Assembly: GCA_017557885.1 (NCBI GenBank) | Contig: JAFYXV010000004.1 | Span: 96,552-160,551 of the forward strand | DNA from: a bacterium | GTDB lineage: Bacteria > Auribacterota > UBA3054 | DNA: 64,000 nucleotides | Direction: 5' to 3' | Shown: positions 42,101-49,304 of the stretch, piece after piece | Numbering within the stretch: the stretch's first letter is position 1 | Layout: the number at the start of each line of letters is the position of its first letter | The notes under the pieces: model-generated | What the model was told of the DNA's origin: nothing | What the model saw: the letters and a program-made list of their open reading frames with translations, nothing else | The model's database searches: none | Position numbers and translations under genes: made by a program

Positions 42101-43075
42101 ATGTCCGGATCCCAAAGGGAAGAGAAGATCCCTGTCATCAGCAGTTCCCGCACCGGACTTACCGTGGACGGCCTGACCTGCCCGGGAGAAAAGCAGCTGA
42201 AATTAAAGAAAGGCGACAAAGTGAGCGTCGGCCCCGGCTACGCCACGCCTTTTTATTACACCACCAAGGACGGCGACGCCGGGGAATTCGAGTGGAGCGA
42301 CAAGGGGCTTGGCAAAGCCGATTACGGGCTTTACGTCTTCGGCCTTAACGACGCCATCGACACCACTGAATTCCTGGAGGAAAACCACAACGCGGAGATG
42401 GAGGTTTTCATTTTCAACTATGAGAGCGGGGAATACGACGCTCTGCCGCTGGAGGACAGCGGCCTGAAAGCCGCCGCGGACGATCCCTTCCTTATCGGCT
42501 CCAGCAGGCAGCGCTTCCGCTATGACAAGAACGACAGGATCTACTGCGGCATGATCCACGGCTGCCACATCTCCGCCAAGGGCGGCATCAAGGTCAAAGT
42601 TGTTCCTCACAATCTTTCCGGCGTGGACGCCTCCGGCAAAGCCTGGCTGGACTACGTTTATCTGGCTCCCGGCCACACCGCCGGCCGCATAAACATCAAC
42701 ACGGCGGAGGAAAGAGTCCTGACCTCTCTCAAGGGCGTCACCCCCGCTTTGGCCCGCAACATCGCCCAGGGAATAGACTCTTACGGCAAGCCCGGCCTGA
42801 AGCCTTACAAGAACACCACCGACCTGCTCAACGTGAAAGGCTTCAGCCCCGACATTTTCGGGAGCATCGCCAATCTCATCACCACCAGGAGCGACCAGTA
42901 CCGCGCCAGGGTCATAACCCAGACTATCGCGAAGCTTTCCAAAGACAGTTTCTTCAACGAAGCCGGCGGCGACAAGATAACCTCCCAGTCGGCCATGGAT
43001 CTTGTCATAGACCGCAGCGACGCCCTGGGGCCCGACGGCGCTTCCTTCAAGATCCTTTCCCGGGAAGTGGAATAA
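39110..43075 (+). CDS. Giant GspK-like minor pseudopilin with helix-hairpin-helix C-terminus
   Basis: The product has 1,321 aa, about four times the length of a normal GspK. It begins with a pilin-type signal: short basic leader (RPRGVALLAVL) and a hydrophobic helix. The next region (about 60-330) has GspK-like features, including DEHSKINLHTAS and a SLREAL-type helical part, with an acidic DNNANGRFDEDGEGIDE stretch that could bind calcium. Around residue 645, IVELINISPYPISLRNWQ looks like a lamin-tail-type domain. Residues 1180-1300 hold helix-hairpin-helix motifs starting at GRININTAEERVL, as in GspK. This type of protein caps type II secretion pseudopili. No other gsp gene is near. It is followed 19 bp later by a PEP-CTERM gene. 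Confidence 0.8.
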   Translation: MLNCFNFRPRGVALLAVLTVLTVLSLLAATFAGMMTMEEQAGSISLNRSQSDMLAQSAIEHVYGLLRQDSIDSPEYDGYDEIWAQTFKPKAGEEAVNVEGDKGGSYGLARWIYVKDNSGTPVGRYAVMVEDEHSKINLHTASALGQRQQNEGFGTFEVMLTDGDKKGLPLSLEAGQRLVKYRYGRDGKPGQANVDDNLTATQYGSDSIDNNANGRFDEDGEGIDEPEEYNPNHLVWDDMCFQSLREALAVAMGGEPASRKQIDAFRHLATIWTSSQELYYERSAKALRRSLDINHAELRQLRRALRNANNESPFEPSSSRMRSLLVNLLDYTDENHTLSTVDSTYGVESVCFNEIMAHDGSWIRETDWCGWGFPTQSGSGSSVPEHILAANQFYGHRYKDLNYTFRWRIGFLHQNGNTWTMRLEKPRRSPVRFNEYLNCEKAGWYDNFWKGATCIVFNASSESSDRMGFYVTESKRGTQRELILKGGGTNAKAFMDGVASNLVNATVKLYSDWHHDGAMWTDLPRQTEAFYVRPLHRKQEKYYYQVYSSTHAFLPSIGYGKSNVREMDMDGIPAKHSVQKEDKDKNNHYLLKYPYKEGKAQKPNSEGYVEVILTSSDKCRKSGSGKGGKNINFSDSMYFIRPDIVELINISPYPISLRNWQVVVNTGIAAELLATIDVAAHYSTERSGYYDDPNPIIEPNGYFYLTNNREIFDREYCGGNGNYGHSQKTVIPVFELPDEDWGILYDVTRVKGDYITVSGARWHADQLEGELIEFVSDRQPTARQDIPNGMIKYVYGNTSNRLDLNGSDPLGSGLKVGDKIRVRGLPRQGGFVSFTLKNEYGQVTARTTEYGSVEEQEFGYSTEKDDPAYYTWKKLSKPTFGGNLREAESHRAKKNAKNQTHIKNAGMANIAEIQKIKTGDNWENVGGAGGRSDLKTIKAVGKYFTTTGIRLDVEEEGVHLSGWQPAFGTVATANGNVMSIADVSWEPDTWKGHTLRVMSGSQREEKIPVISSSRTGLTVDGLTCPGEKQLKLKKGDKVSVGPGYATPFYYTTKDGDAGEFEWSDKGLGKADYGLYVFGLNDAIDTTEFLEENHNAEMEVFIFNYESGEYDALPLEDSGLKAAADDPFLIGSSRQRFRYDKNDRIYCGMIHGCHISAKGGIKVKVVPHNLSGVDASGKAWLDYVYLAPGHTAGRININTAEERVLTSLKGVTPALARNIAQGIDSYGKPGLKPYKNTTDLLNVKGFSPDIFGSIANLITTRSDQYRARVITQTIAKLSKDSFFNEAGGDKITSQSAMDLVIDRSDALGPDGASFKILSREVE

Positions 43076-43094
43076 TTCAAAGCAAGGATATCTC

Positions 43095-45224
43095 ATGAAA
43101 AAAATATTGGCGTTGACCGCCGCTCTCTTAATTGCCGCTTCCAGCGGACACTCGGCGGTCCGTATCTACGGCGCATATCTGGGCGAAGTTAATGTTCACA
43201 GCGACGGAAACCGTTATTACCAGGACACCATGTTTACGACTTATCCTCCCAACGCCACGTTCAACAGCTGCGTTGACGTTCTGGTGCTGAAGGGATGGTA
43301 CAGCTTCGGAAACGACTGGGAATACGAACCGGTTGACGATCATGTCCTTGACAAAGGCCGGAAAGCCCAGTATGAGAACATGGGCAAGTGCAACGGAGTA
43401 ACCATCAAGCGTCTCGATCCCGAAGCCTACAATATGCTGAATGAAGTGTCCGGGCAAACGGCCGAAGCCGGCACCCCGGCCGGTTACATAGGCACCGCCA
43501 ACATGAAGCGCACGCTGCTCTTCAACAACGCGGTGCTGGAGGAGGGGACCAATTACTTCACCTTTGTCTGCCCCCAGGCCAACGAGCTGATGTACAGCGC
43601 CATGATCGGCCTTTACCTTTCCGATGCCGACAAGTGGTCCACAAGCGTCATACCCAAAGAGGGTACGGCCCCGGATCTTTGCGCCAAGGAAGCGGGAGCC
43701 GGAACCCAGGACATGGAAGGCGAACTTGTCTGCGGCGCTCCTAATCCAAGAAAAGACGCGCAATATTTCTTCCCCTCCAACGTCAAGATGGACCGCCCCA
43801 CGCTCCGCACCGTGATAGGCGAATACAAGATCAGCATTCCTTTCTTCTATCTGGCGGGCTCAAACAGCGCGGAAGTCAACCCCGACGGCCTTACGTCTCC
43901 CTCCTCTCCGGGCTGGGTCGCCGAAGACAAAGTCGATCCCGACTGGGCCTTGAGCCACACCTCCGGCAACGAGGTTGCCTATCTGGCCCTCTGCGTCTCA
44001 AAGGAAAGCACCAAGCCGAAACTGGCCACGCCCACAGTTCTGGTGCCGCCGGGCTCATACGAAGGCTATATCTTAATGGAAAACGAAGGCGCCGGCTCCT
44101 TCGATTACACCGCCTCCTCCAAGACCGATTGGATCACGATGCAATCCGAGACCGCCAGCGGCAATGTTTCCCTGCAGCAAAAGATCTATTTCAACATAAA
44201 GAAGGGCGTTCTGGGAGTAGGGCGACACGTTGGGATGGTGGAACTTGATCTCGGCTCTTACGGGAAAAAGGAAGTCAAAATAATCGCGGTGGTGGAAGAG
44301 CCCGCCAGCGGCGCCATAAGGTTGAAAGGCTTGTACATCATGAGCGGCGAAGGCGAAAATCCCTATTATCAGGACACCATGATAAGTTCCCTCGTTCCCT
44401 CTTACAATTTCGACGGGGGCTGCATGGACATCCTGCTGGCCGAGGGCGTTTATCTTTTCGGCAACGACGCTTTGGCGGAATATTCCGATCACGCGGATTA
44501 TCTCAGGACCTACGCCCTCGACAGGGGAAAGAAAGCCGAATATACGGAAGCGGGCAGTTTCCAGGGCAGCAATCAGGTCCTCAGGCTGAGCGGAGACTAC
44601 AAGCTGATAAACCAGGCTCTGGACAACGGCGAGAAGCCCGACGCGGATTCCGTGGGCGACTTTGTCAAGCTCTCGAGCCTGACAAAAAGAGTTCTCGACT
44701 GCTATCTGCAGCCCGGCACCAACCGTTTCACGCTTGTCTTCCCGGAAGCTTCGGAATTCGAATCGGAATCCGACATGATGCAGCTTGGTCTTTTCCTGGG
44801 CGAAAAAGTTGCCTCGGGCGCCATCCCCGATCTGGCGGCCTGCAACAGCGAGCTTTACTTCGACGCCGTTGACATGCCCTACGCCACCTATTCCAATGAA
44901 GACAGAACTTATCACTACGATATCGAAGAAGGCAAAGTCTTCACCAAGAGCACGCTCAAATGCGAAAAAGAGGACTGCCAGATAGAACTCACAAAGTTCT
45001 TTTTACTTGGCAAGAACGACGAGTACACGAACCCCTTCGGCATGACCAGCCCGGCGGCCTGCGGATATGTGGCCACGGGAGGCGACTCCAGCACCGCCTG
45101 GCCCGTCCACGCTTCGCCGCAAACGGTCCTGGGCTACCTGGAGGTGGTAGTTCACGGAGAAGTGCCGGAACCGGCCTTCCTGGGCCTCCTGGCGCTTCTT
45201 TTGCTGCTCTGGCGCAGGAAGTGA
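43095..45224 (+). CDS. Secreted two-repeat PEP-CTERM protein with central BACON/Ig-like domain
   Basis: The product has 709 aa, signal peptide MKKILALTAALLIAASSGHS, AAGGAT upstream. Two homologous domains (about 22-300 and 400-685) share YYQDTM, a (C/D)VLVLKGWYSFGND-type strand and PDLxAxx(A/S). Between them, residues 315-395 resemble a BACON or Ig-like domain (SFDYTASSKTDWITM, FNIKKGVLGVGRH). The C-terminal VPEP, leucine-rich helix and WRRK form a PEP-CTERM signal. Unlike the A-B-C island it has the GC-rich composition of the housekeeping genes. It lies directly behind the GspK-like gene, so a joint role in secretion or display is likely. The ligand is unknown. Confidence 0.82.
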   Translation: MKKILALTAALLIAASSGHSAVRIYGAYLGEVNVHSDGNRYYQDTMFTTYPPNATFNSCVDVLVLKGWYSFGNDWEYEPVDDHVLDKGRKAQYENMGKCNGVTIKRLDPEAYNMLNEVSGQTAEAGTPAGYIGTANMKRTLLFNNAVLEEGTNYFTFVCPQANELMYSAMIGLYLSDADKWSTSVIPKEGTAPDLCAKEAGAGTQDMEGELVCGAPNPRKDAQYFFPSNVKMDRPTLRTVIGEYKISIPFFYLAGSNSAEVNPDGLTSPSSPGWVAEDKVDPDWALSHTSGNEVAYLALCVSKESTKPKLATPTVLVPPGSYEGYILMENEGAGSFDYTASSKTDWITMQSETASGNVSLQQKIYFNIKKGVLGVGRHVGMVELDLGSYGKKEVKIIAVVEEPASGAIRLKGLYIMSGEGENPYYQDTMISSLVPSYNFDGGCMDILLAEGVYLFGNDALAEYSDHADYLRTYALDRGKKAEYTEAGSFQGSNQVLRLSGDYKLINQALDNGEKPDADSVGDFVKLSSLTKRVLDCYLQPGTNRFTLVFPEASEFESESDMMQLGLFLGEKVASGAIPDLAACNSELYFDAVDMPYATYSNEDRTYHYDIEEGKVFTKSTLKCEKEDCQIELTKFFLLGKNDEYTNPFGMTSPAACGYVATGGDSSTAWPVHASPQTVLGYLEVVVHGEVPEPAFLGLLALLLLLWRRK

Positions 45225-45241
45225 GACTTCATGCGGCCGCA

Positions 45242-45276
45242 AAAAAATTCCCGCCTTTCGGGCGGGAATTTTTTTT
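45242..45276. terminator. Bidirectional terminator
   Basis: A 10-bp stem AATTCCCGCC/GGCGGGAATT (45246-45255 with 45261-45270) with A7 and T8 runs on either side, between convergent genes. Confidence 0.94.
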
Positions 45277-45298
45277 GCGCTTACATAAAGCTTTGCGC

Positions 45299-46327
45299 TT
45301 ACTTTTTGTTGGCGTAGAAAGCCTTGATGTTGGGGAGAAGATATTCTGTGAAAGCGGAGCGCAGGGTGTGCGTCGGCTTGTAGCCCCAGTCTCTTCTCGC
45401 CGCTTCGTCGTTCACGTCCTCCGGCCAGGTGTCCACGATGCCCTGGCGCGCCACGTCGGGATTGAAGGTCGTTTCCGGCGCTTCGGGGAAAGATTCCCTC
45501 ACCAGCTCGTAAATTTCGCCGGCGGTGCAGGCGAAACCGCCGATGTTGTAAACGCGTCTCGTCAGCTTTTCGCCGGGGGCGTTGCTTAAGGTCAGAAGAG
45601 CGTCGATGGCTTCCGGCATGGTGATGAAGGGGATCTTGGCGCTTTCCCTGACGAAGCAGTTGTACTTTTCGCCCTTGGCCGCGGCGTGGATCATTTCCGG
45701 AGCGTAGTCAGATGTTCCGCCGGTGGGCAGCGTGAAAGCGGAGATGACGCCCGGGAAGCGGATGCAGCGGAAATCCAGGCCGTAGTCGCGCTTTCTGGGA
45801 TCGTCCTTAAGCTGCATATAGTTGAAGGTGAAGTAAGAGCCCAGGTGTTCGCAGGCCAGTTTGTTGCAGCCGTACATGGTGGTCGGCGTCACGAACTGCT
45901 CTTCACTTACGAAGGGGTTCGCGGCCTTCACCTCGAGGTTCGGCAGACCGTACACCGCGATGGTGGAGCAGAACATCACTTTCACGCGGATGTGATTTTT
46001 CTCCGCTTGCTTGACGGCGCGGTCCAATACTCCCACGGTGCCCATGACGTTGATGTCGCAGGCCTTGGCGGGAATGCGCTCCGAACTGGTGGAGAGAAGG
46101 GCCGCCAGATGGTAGATCTGATTGAAATCGTAGGTTGCGAAGATCTCGTCGAGCCCCGCTTTGTCCATGAGGTCCATCTTATAGGATCTCTCCACCATGG
46201 GAACGAGGGTGGGGTCGAGGTCGTTGAGGTCTAAAGTTATGATCTTAGTGCCCTGGGCATAGAGCTTGGAGATCAGGCCGTGGCCGAATTCCCCGTTGGC
46301 GCCCGTGATAAGAGTGTAATAACTCAT
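45299..46327 (-). CDS. tdh: Short-chain (GalE-like) L-threonine 3-dehydrogenase
   Basis: The product has 342 aa. It oxidises L-threonine to 2-amino-3-ketobutyrate with NAD+. The start at MSYYTLITGANGEFG has AAGGAG 8 nt upstream; the longer frame has no ribosome site. It shows the Rossmann motif TGANGEFGHGL, IYHLAALLSTSSE, the catalytic YGCNK, RCIRFPGVIS, GGTSDYAPEMIHAA and PDVARQGIVDTWPEDVNDEAARRDWG. The last three blocks are typical of the SDR-type threonine dehydrogenase and separate it from general sugar epimerases. No kbl (ketobutyrate ligase) partner is adjacent. Confidence 0.87.
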   Translation of the reverse strand: MSYYTLITGANGEFGHGLISKLYAQGTKIITLDLNDLDPTLVPMVERSYKMDLMDKAGLDEIFATYDFNQIYHLAALLSTSSERIPAKACDINVMGTVGVLDRAVKQAEKNHIRVKVMFCSTIAVYGLPNLEVKAANPFVSEEQFVTPTTMYGCNKLACEHLGSYFTFNYMQLKDDPRKRDYGLDFRCIRFPGVISAFTLPTGGTSDYAPEMIHAAAKGEKYNCFVRESAKIPFITMPEAIDALLTLSNAPGEKLTRRVYNIGGFACTAGEIYELVRESFPEAPETTFNPDVARQGIVDTWPEDVNDEAARRDWGYKPTHTLRSAFTEYLLPNIKAFYANKK

Positions 46328-46360
46328 AAAAAAACTCCTTATTTTATTTTTATGGAGCAT

Positions 46361-46389
46361 ATTCTAGCACAAAACCATCTCGGTTAAAA
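46361..46389 (-). promoter_or_regulatory. Possible promoter for tdh
   Basis: On the minus strand an extended -10 TGCTAGAAT (box at 46366-46361) with a poor -35 (TTTTAA) 17 bp upstream. Confidence 0.4.
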
Positions 46390-46445
46390 GAGGGGTTTAT
46401 ACAAAACGTGATGTTTCATTGGGAAATTTTATCCCTCGCCAAATT

Positions 46446-46475
46446 TTGATACTATGAGTTGAAATCCCTTATAAT
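46446..46475 (+). promoter_or_regulatory. Promoter for the secreted protease gene
   Basis: TTGATA (46446-46451), 18 bp, TATAAT (46470-46475), then a short leader with AAGGA before the ATG at 46497. Confidence 0.7.
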
Positions 46476-46496
46476 AACAAGCACTAAGGACAAATC

Positions 46497-49169
46497 ATGA
46501 AAAAAGCCCTCCTGCTTTTGCTGATACTTACTTTCGGTGTTTTTGCCGCCGACTCTCTAGACGCCCAAAAGGAACAGTTGACGACCTCCTTTTTAGACCC
46601 CAGTAACGGCTACATCAGCTTCTGGATGCAAGCCCCCTGGGACGGCAGCGACGGCAAGCAGCATGCGATCATGGCCATAGGCACCTCCGAAAACGGCTTC
46701 TGCCTTGTGAAGAGCGCGAAAAACATGCTGCGCCTCTCCTCTTTTTCCGCCGATGGGGAAAGAGTGGCCAGAGCCGACGTCAGCAGCTGGAAGAAAGGCG
46801 AGTGGCACCATGTCGCCTTCGCCTGGTACAGCAACAACGAAGGCATGCCCATAGGCCTTCCCCTCTACATCGACACTGTCTGCCAGGACGGGCCCATACC
46901 GAACAAAAATTCCTTTTTCGAGCAGGAGGGCTCGAATCCTCCCATCTTCGCCAAGAACATAAAATTCTCCGACATCAAATATTTCAAAGGCCCCTGGAGC
47001 GGCAACCAGGCCGACGCTTACAATCTCTTTTCCATGGTCTTCAAGGATTTCTTCAAGGGGCTTCCCGCCGAAGAGATCAGGATCACTCCGAAGATGTGCG
47101 GCGTGGACGCCAATCCGCTGGTCGTGGAGGGCAAAGAGAAGACCTTCGCCCTGGAGGCGAAATTCAACGGCGAATTCATAAGAGTGACCGACGAGATGCG
47201 CCGCTACGGCAACTGGTCTGATTTCGACGCCAAGCCCTACATCAAATGGACCGTCAAGGATCCTGAGATCGCCGAAGTGACGAAGCTTTCCAACGTGCTT
47301 GGCAAGAAGCCCGGGAAAACCGTGCTTACGGCCGAATACAGGGGGCAATTGGCTTCCTATGACCTCACCGTCACGCCCATCGAGCAGCCCGACCTCTGCG
47401 TTCTCTACACTTCGCTTTTGCCCCGCCTTTCCGCCAATTCCGTAAAGTGGTTCCATGATCCCGGCGACACCGTGACCTCCATAGTCCACGTCGCCAACTA
47501 CGGCTACAAGGAGAGCACGCCCGGAACCGTCGTGACCTTCACGCTCTACAAAAATTCTTCCATCGATTTCGATCCCAAAGCGGAAGTTGTTTATCAGAAG
47601 AAAGCGAAGCTGCCCGCCCTCGGCGGCATGGGCAAAGCGGAATTCCAGTTCGTCTGGCAGTGGCCCAATAAGCCCGTCTGGATGGAATCGAAAGTCGAGA
47701 TCGACAAAGAGGGCGACCTTGACCCCATAAACAACGTCATCAGGGACCGCAACGTCTCCCGCCCCTTGCGCTTCGGCTTCCAGCCCGACACCATGACGAA
47801 CCTCTACACCGAAAGAACCATCAACAGCATGGGCAGTTTCAACCTCTTCGACTGGACGGCTTCGCACAAATACCGCCTCGACCTATTGCTCAGGGAGACC
47901 AAATATCCCGGCATCTGCCCCGACGGCATCACGGACACTTACAGGATCGACAGGATGTATTACATCTACAAGGAAAAGAACGACGATCAGCCCTACTACA
48001 AGGTCGAGGAATGGTTCGACGGCGGTTTCCCCATCTACACCCACGATCTCTCTTTGGACGGCATCAGCGCCGCGGTGGTGCACGAACTGGGCCACACCTG
48101 CCTCGCTCTGCCCGACGTTTACAGCTATCCTGTGAGGACCGTCAACGTGCTGGTCAGGGACGACAACGGATGCTATTGCACCGGAACGCCCGCCATGCCG
48201 GACCTTGGCGGCTCCATCATGAACGCCCTGGGCATCAACGTTCCCTGCGGCGCCATGTACTCTCCTCTTATGGACGGCTGCCACATGTGGATCAATCCCT
48301 CCAACGCCGGCAAGATCGAATACATGAAGGGACAGAGAGGCGAAAGATTCTGGGGCGTCCAGGGCCGCATGATGCCGATGAAGCAGAATATCTTCCAGTT
48401 CTTCGACAGAAACGACGAGCCTCTGAAGGACGCCGCGGTTTACATCTATCAGATCACCAATACCAAGACCGCCTCCTTTGCCGACAAGTATTACTCCGAC
48501 TGGCCGAAGTTCGCCGGCAATACCAACGAGGAAGGCGCCTTCACCTTGGGCGGCGAAACGCTGGACAGTTGGGACTGCCCCATGACCGAAAGGACGGAAG
48601 GCCGCACCAGCGTCTGGAACCCCTTCGGCATGATCAGCGAGGAATCCAACGCCACCGTTGACACCGCCTTCACGCCCAACGTCTGGACCACCGAAGGGCT
48701 GCTGCTCATCAAGATCGTCGCCTCCAGCGGCGTGGAGTTCTGCAACGTGTCGATGGCTGTCTTCAACGAGGAATTCTTCCGCGGCAACAAAATAAGGGGC
48801 ACCTACAAGATCAGGACCAACCTTCTTAACAGCGAAAAGCAAAACGTGAAGAGAAAGGAGATCCCGGAGCCCTGCCGGAAGATCAACAGGATCCCCGTGG
48901 CAAAATTGAAAGGCGGCAAGACGGAATTCACCGTGAAGGCCGGGGAAGAGATCGTATTGGACGCCACGGAAAGCTTCGATCCGGAAGGCCAGCCTCTGGA
49001 ATACCGCTGGCATGACGGCGGCAACTGGTACTCCACGGATCTCAGGACCGGTCCGGTCCAGACCTACAAAGCTCCAGACAAAAAGGGCGAAACCAAAAAG
49101 ATCGATCTTTTCGTCATAGACGGGGTGAGGACCAGCGAACTGGTCAAGATCACCATCACGGCCGAATAA
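46497..49169 (+). CDS. Secreted multidomain zinc metalloprotease (M6-like) with CARDB and PKD-type domains
   Basis: The product has 890 aa with a signal peptide (MKKALLLLLILTFGVFAA). Domains in order: a LamG/concanavalin-like domain (about 20-200), an Ig-like segment around 220-300, a CARDB-type domain (about 300-420), a peptidase region with H529-E-L-G-H533 and Asp540 in HELGHTCLALPD followed by VYSY, and a C-terminal PKD-like domain (about 800-890: ILDATESFDPEGQPLEYRW). The HExxH-x(6)-D/LPDxY form resembles the M6 (immune inhibitor A) peptidases. It is monocistronic between its own promoter and terminator. No PEP-CTERM is present, so it is probably released or held by its binding domains. 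Substrate unknown. Confidence 0.8.
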   Translation: MKKALLLLLILTFGVFAADSLDAQKEQLTTSFLDPSNGYISFWMQAPWDGSDGKQHAIMAIGTSENGFCLVKSAKNMLRLSSFSADGERVARADVSSWKKGEWHHVAFAWYSNNEGMPIGLPLYIDTVCQDGPIPNKNSFFEQEGSNPPIFAKNIKFSDIKYFKGPWSGNQADAYNLFSMVFKDFFKGLPAEEIRITPKMCGVDANPLVVEGKEKTFALEAKFNGEFIRVTDEMRRYGNWSDFDAKPYIKWTVKDPEIAEVTKLSNVLGKKPGKTVLTAEYRGQLASYDLTVTPIEQPDLCVLYTSLLPRLSANSVKWFHDPGDTVTSIVHVANYGYKESTPGTVVTFTLYKNSSIDFDPKAEVVYQKKAKLPALGGMGKAEFQFVWQWPNKPVWMESKVEIDKEGDLDPINNVIRDRNVSRPLRFGFQPDTMTNLYTERTINSMGSFNLFDWTASHKYRLDLLLRETKYPGICPDGITDTYRIDRMYYIYKEKNDDQPYYKVEEWFDGGFPIYTHDLSLDGISAAVVHELGHTCLALPDVYSYPVRTVNVLVRDDNGCYCTGTPAMPDLGGSIMNALGINVPCGAMYSPLMDGCHMWINPSNAGKIEYMKGQRGERFWGVQGRMMPMKQNIFQFFDRNDEPLKDAAVYIYQITNTKTASFADKYYSDWPKFAGNTNEEGAFTLGGETLDSWDCPMTERTEGRTSVWNPFGMISEESNATVDTAFTPNVWTTEGLLLIKIVASSGVEFCNVSMAVFNEEFFRGNKIRGTYKIRTNLLNSEKQNVKRKEIPEPCRKINRIPVAKLKGGKTEFTVKAGEEIVLDATESFDPEGQPLEYRWHDGGNWYSTDLRTGPVQTYKAPDKKGETKKIDLFVIDGVRTSELVKITITAE

Positions 49170-49201
49170 GCAAACGGCGCTCGACAGCGCAAAGCCGAAG
49201 C

Positions 49202-49241
49202 CCCGGGGGAAAAGTTCCTTAGCCCCCGGGGTCTTTTTTTC
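49202..49241 (+). terminator. Terminator after the protease gene
   Basis: A 9-bp CCCCGGGGG/CCCCCGGGG stem (49202-49210 with 49224-49232) followed by TCTTTTTTT. Confidence 0.93.
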
Positions 49242-49253
49242 CCAAAGCCATCT

Positions 49254-49281
49254 TGCGGTCAGGTCTTAGATAAGATATAAT
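49254..49281 (+). promoter_or_regulatory. Promoter for cysS operon
   Basis: TTGCGG (49254-49259), 16 bp, TATAAT (49276-49281), with GAGGAA before the ATG at 49305. Confidence 0.72.
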
Positions 49282-49304
49282 CATTATATTTAAGAGGAAT
49301 TATT

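Noticed and set aside
40559..42115. Open frame of 518 codons opposite the GspK-like gene
   Set aside because: Val/Gly/Asp-rich translation without signal, motif or ribosome site; antisense shadow.
45299..46327. Annotation as UDP-glucose 4-epimerase
   Set aside because: Blocks GGTSDYAPEMIHAA and IVDTWPEDVNDEAARRDWG are those of SDR-type threonine dehydrogenase; there is no sugar-nucleotide gene nearby.
46459..46475. TTGAAA at 46459 as -35 box of the protease promoter
   Set aside because: It is only 5 bp from the TATAAT; TTGATA at 46446 has the correct 18-bp spacing.
46593..47867. Open frame of 424 codons opposite the secreted protease gene
   Set aside because: Same kind of antisense shadow; the plus-strand gene has a signal peptide, known domains and its own promoter and terminator.
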